Source: Betaproteobacteria bacterium
GTDB taxonomy: Bacteria; Pseudomonadota; Gammaproteobacteria; Burkholderiales; SHXO01
Assembly (NCBI GenBank): GCA_025356655.1
Contig: JANXRW010000030.1
Coordinates: 1-34,532 of the forward strand
Length of the DNA stretch: 34,532 nt
Direction: 5' to 3'
This document shows positions 22,867 through 34,380 of the stretch, piece after piece. The translations under genes were made by a program, and so were the position numbers. How positions within the stretch are numbered: the first letter of the stretch is position 1; each line of letters opens with the position of its first letter. Under the pieces are notes generated by a model. The model saw only the letters and a program-made list of their open reading frames with translations, made no database searches and was not told the DNA's origin.

Positions 22867-23816
22867 GCCCGGAGTTCGCGCTGATCGCGCGTTACTTCGA
22901 GCGCCCCACACCCGGCGCCCTCCTGGGTGTGGGTGATGATGCGGCGTTGATCCTTCCCGCGGCGCCATCCGAACTGGCCCTGTCCACGGACATGCTGGTG
23001 GAGGGTACGCATTTCCTGCCCGGGACGGACGCCGCGGACCTGGGCCACAAGGCGTTGGCGGTGAACCTGTCCGACCTCGCCGCGATGGGTGCGCGGGCGC
23101 GCTTCGCGCTCCTTGCTCTGGCCATGCCCCAGGTCAGTGACACCTGGCTGGCGGGGTTCAGCGGGGCTTTCCTGGCGCTTGCCGCGAAGCACGGTGTGGA
23201 ACTCATTGGCGGGGACACCACGCGTGGCCCCCTGAACATCTGCGTGAGCGTGGTGGGCGAAGTGCCACCGGGAGCGGCCTTGCGCCGCTCCGGCGCCCGG
23301 GCGGGCGATGAGGTCTGGGTGTCGGGGACGCTAGGCGACGCCGCCCTGGGTCTTGCGGTGGCCCGCGACGGCCTGGTCCTTGAGCCCGCGTACAAGCAAC
23401 ACTGCCTAGCGCGGCTCAACCGGCCGCAGCCCCGCCTGGAATTGGGCCTTGCGCTGCGCGGGTTGGCTAGCTCGGCCATCGACGTCTCCGACGGTCTGGT
23501 GGCGGATCTGGGGCATATCGCCGAACGCTCGGGACTTGGGGCGTGCCTGCGCTGGGAATCCCTGCCGCTCTCCGCGGCACTGCAGGCTTTGCCCGATCAG
23601 GGCTTGCGCCAGCGCTTGGCCCTGGCCGGTGGCGATGACTACGAATTGTGCTTCACGGCGACGCCCCGGGCGGCTGGCCCTATCGAGGCATTGGGGCTGC
23701 GCCTCGGGCTTCGTCTCACGCGCGTGGGGTCCATGGTGGAGGGGCAGGGGGTAGGCGTCGAGTCGGCGGGGCAGCCGCTCGTAGTGCTGCAGGGCGGCTA
23801 TGACCACTTCGCCTAG
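22863..23816 (+). CDS. thiL: Thiamine-monophosphate kinase, 317 aa
   Basis: Phosphorylates thiamine monophosphate with ATP to give thiamine diphosphate, the active cofactor. Motifs of the PurM-like ATPase fold are present: GVGDDAALI near 21-29, STDMLVEGTHF near 41-51, NLSDLAAMGA near 67-76, GGDTTRGP and GGDDYELCF near the C-terminus, which bind Mg and ATP. The GTG start overlaps the nusB stop, and the end overlaps the pgpA start by 17 bases. Length is normal. Confidence 0.95.
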   Translation: MSPEFALIARYFERPTPGALLGVGDDAALILPAAPSELALSTDMLVEGTHFLPGTDAADLGHKALAVNLSDLAAMGARARFALLALAMPQVSDTWLAGFSGAFLALAAKHGVELIGGDTTRGPLNICVSVVGEVPPGAALRRSGARAGDEVWVSGTLGDAALGLAVARDGLVLEPAYKQHCLARLNRPQPRLELGLALRGLASSAIDVSDGLVADLGHIAERSGLGACLRWESLPLSAALQALPDQGLRQRLALAGGDDYELCFTATPRAAGPIEALGLRLGLRLTRVGSMVEGQGVGVESAGQPLVVLQGGYDHFA

Positions 23817-24318
23817 GCGGGGCGCACGCCCCGGACTGCGGTTCCTGATGAGCCACCCGGCGCACTTCGTGGCGCTGGGCTTCGGGGCCGGCCTCTCACC
23901 CTGGGGCCCTGGAAGCCTGGGCACGCTGGTGGCCTTCCCCTTGCACGCGATGCTTAAGCCAGCTCTGCCCGGTTGGTCCTACCTCGGGGCCCTGGCGGGC
24001 TTTTTCCTGGCGGGCGTGGCGCTTTGCGCGCGCACGGGCCACGACCTCGGCGTGGAGGATCATCCGGGTATGGTCTGGGATGAGATCGTGGCGTTCTTGG
24101 CGGTACTGGCCTTCACCCCACCGGGGCTGGGTTGGCAACTGGGCGCCTTCGCGCTTTTCCGCTATTTCGACATCGCCAAGCCCGGCCCGGTGCGCTGGGC
24201 GGAGCGGCGGTTTCGGGGGGGGCTGGGCGTGATGATCGACGACGCGGTGGCTGCTTTCCTGGCGCTGCTGTGCCTGACCCTGATCAAGCTCGGGCTGGAC
24301 AACTACGGGGGGATGTGA
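23800..24318 (+). CDS. pgpA: Phosphatidylglycerophosphatase A, 172 aa
   Basis: An inner-membrane phosphatase that makes phosphatidylglycerol from phosphatidylglycerophosphate. It has the family's GFGAGLSPWGPGSLGTL near 26-42, the acidic DEIVAF motif, RYFDIAKPGPVRWAE and a C-terminal DDAVAAF segment, with hydrophobic helices between them. The ATG at 23800 gives a short polar N-terminus like that of other PgpA proteins; ATG 23848 is the alternative and would remove 16 residues. The end overlaps the next start (GTGA). Confidence 0.93.
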   Translation: MTTSPRRGARPGLRFLMSHPAHFVALGFGAGLSPWGPGSLGTLVAFPLHAMLKPALPGWSYLGALAGFFLAGVALCARTGHDLGVEDHPGMVWDEIVAFLAVLAFTPPGLGWQLGAFALFRYFDIAKPGPVRWAERRFRGGLGVMIDDAVAAFLALLCLTLIKLGLDNYGGM

Positions 24319-24812
24319 GCGTGGACGAGGAACTGTTGGAACTGGGCAGCCGGGTGGGCGAGGCACTGGCCGCTCGGGGACTGCAACTGGCCACGGCGGA
24401 ATCCTGCACCGGAGGCTGGGTCGGGCAGGTGATGACCATGGTTCCGGGCAGTTCGGCCTGGTATGACCGAGGCTTCATCACCTATTCCAACCGGGCCAAA
24501 CAGGAGATGTTAGGTGTTCTGGCGGCAACCCTACGCCAGGATGGCGCGGTTTCCGAGGCGACGGTGCGGGAAATGGTGGAGGGGACGCTGGCGCGCTCCG
24601 CGGCGCAGGTCGCGCTCGCAGTGTCCGGGGTGGCTGGCCCCGGCGGGGGCTCGCCCGGGCGCCCAGTGGGCACGGTCTGCCTAGCCTGGGGACTGGTTTC
24701 TGGAGCGCGCCGGGCAGTCACGTTGCAACTGCCGGGGGACCGCGACACTGTGCGCCGGGCCTCGGTGATCGCTGCGCTCTGGGGGGTGTTGGATCTGCTG
24801 GCGAAGGGCTGA
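24315..24812 (+). CDS. pncC: Nicotinamide-nucleotide amidase (CinA C-terminal family), 165 aa
   Basis: Deamidates nicotinamide mononucleotide to nicotinate mononucleotide in pyridine nucleotide salvage. The single-domain form is seen: TAESCTGGWVG near 26-36, the segment FITYSNRAKQEMLGV, and SGVAGPGGGSPGRPVGTV near 111-128; the N-terminal MoaB/CinA nucleotide-binding domain is absent. The GTG at 24315 overlaps the pgpA stop as in the rest of this operon; GTG 24321 is an alternative. It ends the operon and faces the kinase-HDOD-GAF gene with only 21 bases between. Confidence 0.92.
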   Translation: MSVDEELLELGSRVGEALAARGLQLATAESCTGGWVGQVMTMVPGSSAWYDRGFITYSNRAKQEMLGVLAATLRQDGAVSEATVREMVEGTLARSAAQVALAVSGVAGPGGGSPGRPVGTVCLAWGLVSGARRAVTLQLPGDRDTVRRASVIAALWGVLDLLAKG

Positions 24813-24833
24813 GTCGCGCCGATGCAGGCGTCA

Positions 24834-27203
24834 CTACTGCTTCTGGCGTATGGCCAGTACGGCTTGGTTGCGCAGGGTCTTGAGCATCTCTAACTCGGGG
24901 CTGTGGGGCGCGAGCGCAAGGGGTGTGTCCTTGTCGCCGTAGAAGAGGCCGAGCGTCTGGCCGCCCACCACCACGGGGAGCAGCAGCAGCGAGCGGCTGG
25001 TCACGGCGCGCCGGTACCAAGCGGGGATATGCTCGCGAACGCGTTCACCGTCCACGTCATCGATGAGGACGTCCGTGCCCGGGGTGAGTGCGGGCAGGAA
25101 GGCGTCGCGGTTGCCCGAAAGGGGCACGCCGAAGCCTTGGCGGATCAGTTCCACCGCGTCGGTGCCGAAGCCGAAGCGCGCGCGCAGCGCGTTATGCTGA
25201 GGGCTGCGGATGAGGAGTAAGACACGGCGAAAGCCAATGCCACGAAACATGGTCTCGAGGATCATGCGCAGTAGGTCGTTGAGTTCGAAGCTACCCACCA
25301 GCGCGTTGGTGATGTCTTGAATTCCGGAATTGAGAATGGTCCGCGCCTGCAGCCGCGCGGCTTCGTCCTCCGCGGGAGCCGGTAAGCGGGCGTGGGTTCC
25401 GGGGGCGGCCGGTTCAGGTTCGTCGCCCCATTGCGCGAGCATGGTCATCAGCGGGCTCTGCCCCGGACGCAGGCCTAGACCATCCATTTCGGATACCAGT
25501 ACAAGAGCGGCTTCGGCCGCGCTCTGCTCCAGGTCCTCGACCTTTACGCCCAGTGCGCTCCCGAAGCGGGCCGCGAGCGATGCAAAGGCGGACTTGCGCC
25601 GGGCTGGATCATCTACGCGCATGGCCGTGCAAAGTGACGCGGCGAGTTCCGAGACCATGGCCAGGCGCTGTTCCTCGGACTTCGGCGTGCGCACTTTGCC
25701 ATCACCTTGCTGGCGCATCGTGGCGATGAGGTTGTCGGGGAAGTTCCACGCACGCGCCACCCCCATGGCGAGGTCCGGGTAGGGGATGCCCAGCACGCGC
25801 ACGACCGCCCGCCGCTCGCTCATTTCCTCCTGCTGGCACAACAGGCGCCGGATTTCACCGTACTCCTCAGGGAAGTAGAATAGGGTGAGCAGACGCCCGA
25901 GGTCGTGGAACATCGCACCGATGAAAGCCGCCTCGGGCTCCGAGACCGCCGTGCGCGGGCTCAGTTGCCGGGCAAGTACGCCGCTCAGGTAGGCCGCCAG
26001 GGCCTCTTCCTTCATCTGCGCCGCGAAGGACTTGTTCTGCAGATGCTCGAAGAGCAGCAGACTGACCGCCAGATTGCGGATGTTGTCGAAGCCCATGATC
26101 ATGACCGCGCGCGACACCGTGCTCACGGCCCCGCCGAACTGCTGGTAGCAGGCGGAGTTCACCAGCTTGAGGAGCTTGTTGGTGAGCGCGAAGTCGCGCA
26201 GGATCCGGTCGGCGAAGGCGGTGACCCGCTCCGTTTCGTTGGCTGCCGCCCGGTTGACCGCCCCAATGGTAGTCGACAGCGCCGGGAAATCGCTCTTGTG
26301 GCGCATGCGCCGCAGCAGGAAGTCCAAGGTACTCTGGTCGGCAGGAACCGCCTCGCCCTCGGGTGGCGGGGGCGGGCGAAGGTAGGCGTCGATGGCGCGC
26401 TGCATCGCGGTGGCGTCCTCGTACCGGTTCAGTGGATCCCGGGCAAGCGCCTTGAGAACCAAGTCGTCGAGGCGCTCGTCCACGGCCGCGTTGAATTTCG
26501 ACGGCGGTGGCAGTGTTTCGTTGGCTAAGCGGTGCAGGATCTCGAGGGCGTTGGTGCCGCTCACCGCAGGACGCCCGGTGAGTAACTCGTAGAGGATCAG
26601 GCCCACGGAGAACAGGTCGCTGCGTGGGGTCACAGCCTTGCCTTCGATCTGTTCCGGCGCCATGTAGGCCGGTGTCCCTGCCACTAGGCGGTCGGTACTG
26701 GCACTCACGGCCAGGGACTGGGCGATGCCGAAGTCGGTGATCCGGGCGGTGCCATCGAAGGTCACCAGCACGTTGGCGGGCTTCAGGTCCCGGTGGATGA
26801 CGCCCTTGCTGTGGGCGTAGGCCACGCCGCGCAGGATCTGCGTGATGAGCGCGAGTGCGGCGGCGGGGGAACTCGCACCGGTCTGCTTGATGAGGATGGA
26901 AAGTGGCCTACCGTCGACGAACTCGAACACCAAATAGGGCCGGCCCCCTTCCTCGGCCGCATCATGCAAGGTGACGATGTTCGGGTGGGACAACTGACTG
27001 ACGATTTGCGCCTCGCTGCGCAGAGTGTCGATGGGGTTCACCCCGTCGGCGGTGCTGCGGCTGCCGCGGCGGAGGGTCTTGATGGCCACTTGCCGGCGAA
27101 GTTGGGTGTCCTCGCCCAGATAAACGCTGCCCTGGGCTCCACGGCCCAGGGTTCGGAGCACGCGGAAGCGGCCGATTCGTTGAGCGTCGGGGGTCTGGGT
27201 CAT
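24834..27203 (-). CDS. Ser/Thr kinase-HDOD-GAF signalling protein, 789 aa
   Basis: A soluble three-domain regulator. The kinase (about 11-275) has LGRGAQGSVYLG, Lys42 (VAIK), HRDLKPAN at 137-144 and Asp157 in TDFGIA, with APEQ following, so it should be active. After a Pro-rich linker comes an HDOD domain (about 305-500) containing FPALSTTIGAV, LLKLVNSACY and MFHDLGRLL, where an HD pair is retained at 433-434. A GAF-like domain occupies about 635-785. HDOD proteins act in signalling of motility, cell cycle or biofilm; GAF domains bind small ligands. The start is set at MTQTPDAQRIGRF because earlier in-frame sequence is not kinase-like; no clear ribosome site precedes it. It lies convergent between pncC and recA, unlike the usual direct neighbourhood of these genes. 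Confidence 0.9.
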   Translation of the reverse strand: MTQTPDAQRIGRFRVLRTLGRGAQGSVYLGEDTQLRRQVAIKTLRRGSRSTADGVNPIDTLRSEAQIVSQLSHPNIVTLHDAAEEGGRPYLVFEFVDGRPLSILIKQTGASSPAAALALITQILRGVAYAHSKGVIHRDLKPANVLVTFDGTARITDFGIAQSLAVSASTDRLVAGTPAYMAPEQIEGKAVTPRSDLFSVGLILYELLTGRPAVSGTNALEILHRLANETLPPPSKFNAAVDERLDDLVLKALARDPLNRYEDATAMQRAIDAYLRPPPPPEGEAVPADQSTLDFLLRRMRHKSDFPALSTTIGAVNRAAANETERVTAFADRILRDFALTNKLLKLVNSACYQQFGGAVSTVSRAVMIMGFDNIRNLAVSLLLFEHLQNKSFAAQMKEEALAAYLSGVLARQLSPRTAVSEPEAAFIGAMFHDLGRLLTLFYFPEEYGEIRRLLCQQEEMSERRAVVRVLGIPYPDLAMGVARAWNFPDNLIATMRQQGDGKVRTPKSEEQRLAMVSELAASLCTAMRVDDPARRKSAFASLAARFGSALGVKVEDLEQSAAEAALVLVSEMDGLGLRPGQSPLMTMLAQWGDEPEPAAPGTHARLPAPAEDEAARLQARTILNSGIQDITNALVGSFELNDLLRMILETMFRGIGFRRVLLLIRSPQHNALRARFGFGTDAVELIRQGFGVPLSGNRDAFLPALTPGTDVLIDDVDGERVREHIPAWYRRAVTSRSLLLLPVVVGGQTLGLFYGDKDTPLALAPHSPELEMLKTLRNQAVLAIRQKQ

Positions 27204-28134
27204 AGCCCGGGTAACGGCAGGTATGCGTGCGTTCTGAAGGGCCGTCAGAGCATCAGGTTGAGCGAACCGCCAAAGCCACCTGCGCAACTCCGCCGGGGTG
27301 CGCTGCTGCACCGCGGCGAAGGGAAATTGTCCACCGACACTTCCGCTGAGGTTGCCAAGGATCGGTGTACCCGCCGGCCGCCGCCCCTCCTGCCCACGGC
27401 CCCGGAGATCCCCAGGCGCTTGTGCCCCGCTTATCGCCCCGGGCAATCTTTGGTCTGCGGGTCATTACGCCGGCCGGGAGGGTCCGCTCTAGCGTTCCCT
27501 CAAGCCGACCGGTGCGCCCCCGCAGGCGGCGCGCTGTGCGTTGCCTCACTTATCGGGCCGCGGCTCTTCGATGGCAGCACGGGCAAACACTCCTTTTGCG
27601 ATGGCACGGGTCCGCACCGGCGGCCAGGGCTGGATGTCCCGGCCGTTGGGCGCCTGGGGTGTGGTACAGACCCAGGACCAGGCCTATTCCCGGCATCCCC
27701 CCGCCGGGGCTGGCACCTCGCGCACCCGTGCGGTTACCAGCGCTGAGGGCTAAAATTGCCACTGCATCACTTCGCCCCTGGGGACCTGGAATGACCGCGG
27801 GCCAACCGACGTCGCCCTCACCAAGAACCCCGGCCGCTGCGAGAGACACGGTGGCACGCCCGTCAACACCGCCTCCGGAAACAAGTTCGAGTCTGCAGTG
27901 GACTAGCGCGGCGGCGGGCTGTTTCCTCTGGATCTGGTGTGCAGCAGGACGCCACCACCGACACCATCTCCCGACGGGTTGGCCACGCCCGCTGTCGCAG
28001 GGCTTACCCTCGCCCCCGACAAGCCGCCGGGCCAAGAGGGCGAGGGGTCGCGATGACCCGAGTGGCTGGTCTTGGAAGCCTTATTCGGCGGGCGGGAGCG
28101 TGGACGCCTGCCACGGCGGGCAGGGGCGTCTGGC
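27204..28134. other. Gene-free stretch of 0.9 kb upstream of recA
   Basis: I see no convincing gene on either strand. The open frames are Arg/Pro/Ala-rich, overlap each other and have no motif. It should contain the promoter of the kinase-HDOD-GAF gene near 27204-27350, but no good sigma-70 pair was found there. No tRNA or structured RNA was recognised. Confidence 0.5.
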
Positions 28135-28140
28135 GCTGTT

Positions 28141-28169
28141 TTGGAGGGTCGGGAGCCTTGTGCCATAAT
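28141..28169 (+). promoter_or_regulatory. Sigma-70 type promoter of recA
   Basis: TTGGAG (28141-28146) and CATAAT (28164-28169) are 17 bases apart, and TGC directly before the -10 box gives an extended -10. Transcription would start near 28176, giving a leader of about 30 bases. I found no LexA box of the CTGT-N8-ACAG type over or beside it. Confidence 0.6.
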
Positions 28170-28205
28170 CCCAGGTTGGCAATCCGCTCACTATCAAGGC
28201 AAGAC

Positions 28206-29231
28206 ATGGACGACAACAAGCAAAAGGCCTTGCAGGCTGCCCTCTCCCAGATCGAGAAGCAGTTTGGCAAGGGTTCCATCATGCGTCTCGGAGAGAACGA
28301 GATCGCCAAGGACATCCAGGTGGTTTCCACCGGGTCCCTGGGACTGGACATCGCGCTGGGCGTGGGTGGACTCCCGCGCGGCCGGGTCGTGGAGATTTAC
28401 GGCCCGGAATCCTCCGGGAAGACGACGTTGACTCTGTCGACCATCGCCCAGATGCAGCGTCTGGGTGGCCAGGCGGCCTTCATTGACGCCGAGCACGCAC
28501 TGGATGCGCAGTATGCCGGCAAACTGGGCGTGAAGGTCTCCGACCTCTTGATTTCCCAGCCGGACAACGGCGAGCAGGCCCTGGAGATCGCCGACATGCT
28601 GGTGCGTTCGGGCTCCGTGGACATCGTGGTGGTGGATTCGGTGGCCGCCCTCACGCCCAAGGCCGAGATCGAGGGGGAGATGGGCGAGCCCCAGATGGGC
28701 CTGCAGGCGCGGCTCATGTCCCAGGCCCTGCGCAAGCTGACCGCGAACATCAAGCGCTCGAACACCCTGGTGGTGTTTATTAACCAGATCCGCATGAAGA
28801 TCGGGGTAATGTTCGGCAACCCGGAAACCACGACCGGGGGCAACGCCTTGAAGTTCTACGCCTCGGTGCGCCTGGACATCCGTCGCACCGGTGCAATCAA
28901 GCGCGGTGACGAGGTCATCGGCAGCGAAACCCGTGTGAAGGTGGTCAAGAACAAGGTGGCGCCGCCCTTCAAGCAGGCCGATTTCGACATCCTCTACGGC
29001 GAAGGGATCTCGCGCGAAGGGGAGGTCATCGATCTGGGCGTGGCGAACAACTTCATTGAGAAGTCCGGTGCGTGGTATAGCTACAAGGGCGAGCGTATCG
29101 GTCAGGGCAAGGACAATGCGCGCGAGTTCCTGCGCGCACACGAGGCCATGGCGGAGGAGATCGAGAACCGGGTGCGCGAGGCAGTGGGTGTCGTGCCCCT
29201 GGCCGCCGCCTCCCTCGTCGCCGCGAGCTGA
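28206..29231 (+). CDS. recA: Recombinase A, 341 aa
   Basis: The strand-exchange ATPase of homologous repair and co-protease for LexA self-cleavage. The start [20 protein letters not shown] is typical. Walker A is GPESSGKTT (near 66-74), followed by FIDAEHALD, the Walker [15 protein letters not shown] and the L1/L2 DNA-binding loops with [19 protein letters not shown] and [20 protein letters not shown]. Full length with an intact C-terminal domain. AAGG precedes the ATG by 5 bases. recX follows 23 bases after the stop. Confidence 0.98.
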   Translation: MDDNKQKALQAALSQIEKQFGKGSIMRLGENEIAKDIQVVSTGSLGLDIALGVGGLPRGRVVEIYGPESSGKTTLTLSTIAQMQRLGGQAAFIDAEHALDAQYAGKLGVKVSDLLISQPDNGEQALEIADMLVRSGSVDIVVVDSVAALTPKAEIEGEMGEPQMGLQARLMSQALRKLTANIKRSNTLVVFINQIRMKIGVMFGNPETTTGGNALKFYASVRLDIRRTGAIKRGDEVIGSETRVKVVKNKVAPPFKQADFDILYGEGISREGEVIDLGVANNFIEKSGAWYSYKGERIGQGKDNAREFLRAHEAMAEEIENRVREAVGVVPLAAASLVAAS

Positions 29232-29254
29232 GCGCGCCCGCCGCAGCGGTGCCC

Positions 29255-29740
29255 ATGCGGGAGAGCGCACCGGAGGCGAACGAGCGGTTGCAGGACGCGC
29301 CAGACGCGGCCAAGGTCCTCATGCGCCGGGCGCTGCGCTTGCTCGCCAGGCGTGAGCATTCCCGCGCGGAACTACTGAGCAAGCTGGGCGGTCCCTCACC
29401 GGAGATGGCCGCCGTTCTCGACGCACTCGCGCTAAGGGGCTGGCTCTCGGAGGGGCGTTGCGCAGAGCAATTGATCGCCTCGGCGGCCGGCCGTTACGGC
29501 CCGCGCCGGTTGGAGCAGAAATTGCGCCAGCGTCAGGTGGCTGAGGCCACCGTAGAGGGCTTGCGCGATCGCCTGCGCGAGGGCGAATTAGAAAATGCTC
29601 GGGCGCTGCTCACGCGCCGCTATTCGGGACCGCCAGCCAATGCTCGGGAGCACGCGCGTCAGGCGCGCTTCCTTGCCGGGCGCGGCTTCCGGTCCGCGAC
29701 CATCGCTCGATTGTTGGGGGCGGGCGGTCGCGATGAGTGA
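29255..29740 (+). CDS. recX: Regulatory protein RecX, 161 aa
   Basis: Binds RecA filaments and limits RecA activity. It shows the RecX helical repeats: ALRLLARREHSRAELLSKL near 30-48, LDALALRGWLSEGRCAEQLI near 55-74, GPRRLEQKLRQR near 83-94, and a C-terminal RQARFLAGRGFRSATIARLL. ATG 29255 is chosen; GTG 29249 in the same frame is an alternative. The recA-recX-alaS order supports the call. It is likely co-transcribed with recA. Confidence 0.92.
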   Translation: MRESAPEANERLQDAPDAAKVLMRRALRLLARREHSRAELLSKLGGPSPEMAAVLDALALRGWLSEGRCAEQLIASAAGRYGPRRLEQKLRQRQVAEATVEGLRDRLREGELENARALLTRRYSGPPANAREHARQARFLAGRGFRSATIARLLGAGGRDE

Positions 29741-29797
29741 TTTGACGTCCCGGCGCTGCCGGTGTCCCAATTCAATTCTGTCCAGTCGAGCTTCCTC

Positions 29798-32395
<2,598 letters not shown>

Positions 32396-32417
32396 TCAGG
32401 ATCTTCGGGGGGTGTCC

Positions 32418-33272
32418 ATGAGCGTGCGGCAGTGGGTCGAGGCGGCGGGACTTCGGGAAGTTTGCCCCCGGAGCGTGGTGGTTCTGGCGTCGCTGGGCGC
32501 GCTGCTCCTCGCCCCCGTCGCCGGGGCGCAGACCCAGGCTGAGGAGCAGGCGCAGAACAAGCGCGCTGCCGTTGAGCGTGTGGTCAACAGCCACGACGAG
32601 GCAATGGTGGTGGGCGCGGCGCGCCTCATTGCCCGGCAGGCGGCATTGCGATTGGCCCGCGGCTTTCTGGCCGACTGGGGTCACGAGGCGAAACTGGGCG
32701 AGGGCTGGACGGAGGAGGCAGGGCAGTGGAAGTTGGCCGAAGCCTTGCTCATGTCCGAGGCAGCCACAGCACCCCTGTCGGTGATCGGCGGGACTGCCTG
32801 GGTGAAGGAGATCCGCACCCAGTATGTGTCTGACGGCTTTGGCGGTGAGGAGGCGGATGCGATCGCCACACACTTCGAGAGCGAGGACGGGCGAGCGCAG
32901 GTGGCCCTCATGGACTGGTTCATGGGCGAGACCACGCTCTTTGTTTACACCTTCACCGGCCGCTTCAAATACGACCTGCGTGGCGCAGAGGGCGAACTGC
33001 GCGCTTTGCAGGAGGCGGCGGAGTCGCGCCTGCCTGCCAAGGACAACGAACTGGAGTTCTCCACCAAGCACCGGAGTGCTTTTCAGTTTGCCGCCTGCAG
33101 CCCACAGAGCCCCTACTGCCAGGGACCCAAGTACGCCAAGATGCTGGCCATCCCTCTGCAAGGCGCGGTGATCCGCCGGATCGACGACACAGGCACCGCT
33201 ATCCAAGCGGCCATGCTAGCGCTACGTCCGCGGGTGCAGCCCTACCTGGACGCCTTCAAGGCGGGCCAGTAG
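32418..33272 (+). CDS. Putative exported protein of unknown function, 284 aa
   Basis: I do not recognise the family. The ATG 32418 gives an N-terminus with a basic stretch and a hydrophobic segment VVVLASLGALLLAPVAGAQT (about 22-41), consistent with a signal peptide cleaved near AGAQ. The mature part is largely helical (for example AAVERVVNSHDEAMVVGAA), with an acidic central region, and two Cys close together near residues 228-235 (FAACSPQSPYCQG) that could form a disulfide in the periplasm. It follows alaS by 22 bases on the same strand but need not be related. A putative terminator follows at once. Confidence 0.8.
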   Translation: MSVRQWVEAAGLREVCPRSVVVLASLGALLLAPVAGAQTQAEEQAQNKRAAVERVVNSHDEAMVVGAARLIARQAALRLARGFLADWGHEAKLGEGWTEEAGQWKLAEALLMSEAATAPLSVIGGTAWVKEIRTQYVSDGFGGEEADAIATHFESEDGRAQVALMDWFMGETTLFVYTFTGRFKYDLRGAEGELRALQEAAESRLPAKDNELEFSTKHRSAFQFAACSPQSPYCQGPKYAKMLAIPLQGAVIRRIDDTGTAIQAAMLALRPRVQPYLDAFKAGQ

Positions 33273-33273
33273 C

Positions 33274-33297
33274 GCCTCCCGGCGTGGGCGAGGCTTT
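33274..33297 (+). terminator. Putative terminator after the exported protein gene
   Basis: GCCTC and GAGGC form a short stem around a GC-rich loop, followed by TTT. It begins 2 bases after the stop codon. It may serve the convergent outer-membrane pseudogene as well. The stem is short and the T tract weak. Confidence 0.4.
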
Positions 33298-33990
33298 CAA
33301 AAGCGATAGGCTACACCCAGGATCAGGTAAGTAGGGGGTAAGCAATGAACCGGAGGACTAGTCGCGGCATCGCCCGGGAGGTGCCGCACCTCGACGCTGC
33401 CCACGTGGACCCAATGTGCTGCTGGTTCGACCGTTTCGAGTAATCCTCCGCTGCCGAACAACCGACCGCCTCCGGCGCCAAAGGCCGGCAACCCGGTCAC
33501 GTTCGACAGCTCCGGTGTCGCGGAATCGAACGCGGTACTCGAGTTTGCGCCAGCCCAGGCGCGCCTGCGCGAAGACGCCCGCCACTGCGGGCCCGCTCCA
33601 AAAAATAACCCGCGCCAAGGCGAAGGTCAGCCTGAGCGCCCCGGTCTAAGTCGAAGTTCTGACGCAGGCGTGCAAGCACGGCGATCGGCACGGGTCCGAT
33701 CCACGGGTTGCAACTCCATTACGTATCGATCGACGCCCCGTGATCAACCCGGGCTTAGGCCGGCTCCCCAGCGAGGTAAAGGTCGGGCGCGAGCTCCGTG
33801 CGAACGCCCCGCTCGAGCGCACCCTGGGTCGAGCGCAAAAACCACGGATAGCCAAATTAGCCCACGACGGGGACGAACGCCACCCGTTCGCCAAGGCGCG
33901 CCGTCGTAACTGGGCCGCAGGCGCAGGCCCGGGCCCGGGCCGAACATCGGCTCGTTGGAGCGTTCGGCGAAGGCCACGGCGGGTAACAGC
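33297..33990 (-). pseudogene. MipA/OmpV-family outer membrane protein, decayed by frameshifts
   Basis: Fragments of one beta-barrel protein of the MipA/OmpV family are found in order but in different frames. From the 5' side: AVAFAERSNEPMFGPG (end of a signal peptide and mature start, about 33985-33935), ERVAFVPVVG, then RSTQGALERGVRTELAPDLY ending in a stop at 33755-33757, PVPIAVLARLRQNFDLDRGA (about 33700-33640), FWSGPAVAGVFAQAR (about 33610-33565) and WAGANSSTAFDSATPELSNV running in one frame to GVAYRF and the stop at 33297. The final Phe is the usual last residue of outer-membrane barrels. At least four frame changes are needed, one in a run of six T. The 5' end meets the 13-bp tandem repeat, so the signal peptide start is also lost. 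It cannot give a functional protein. Confidence 0.75.
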
Positions 33991-34025
33991 GACCCCAAAC
34001 AGCGACCCCAAACAGCGACCCCAAG
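33987..34025. repeat. Three tandem copies of a 13-bp unit
   Basis: CAGCGACCCCAAA is present three times in direct tandem (the third copy ends in G). On the minus strand it reads TTTGGGGTCGCTG. The repeat marks the exact edge where recognisable outer-membrane coding sequence stops, so it may be the end of an inserted or deleted element. Confidence 0.85.
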
Positions 34026-34140
34026 ATGCATCGGTCGATCGGAACCCTGCTTCGGAACATTCGCTGGTCGGTGAAGGCGGCGGTCATTGCCTGCTCGGAG
34101 ACGGTGGACTTGGAGTATCGCACCCGTGCCTTGTGGCGCT

Positions 34141-34158
34141 CCGTAGGGCATCCTACGG
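34141..34158. repeat. REP-like perfect inverted repeat
   Basis: CCGTAGG, loop GCAT, CCTACGG is a perfect 7-bp stem with no T tract. Its look and its position in non-coding DNA between a pseudogene and an insertion element suggest a REP-type element. Confidence 0.5.
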
Positions 34159-34380
34159 GCGCAGCGTCGAGGTCGCGCAAGGGCGTTTTCCCCGAGCCTT
34201 GCGAAGCCTCCACCTGTGGGTCCCGGCGCGACTTTTCCCATAGTATGGCGCCATGAGGTTCCTGTTCCGGGGAGCCGCGACGGGCGCGGTTGGGGCAAGC
34301 TCCGCACTTAACCCATCTTTGTCACTTTTCCGTCCTTTCTGACGCTGGCGCGCCGTAAACCCTTGTCAGCATTGGACTTC

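Noticed and set aside
27365..28168. Plus-strand open frame of 267 codons between the kinase gene and recA
   Set aside because: Pro/Arg/Ala-rich without motif, overlapping other open frames and running into recA's promoter.
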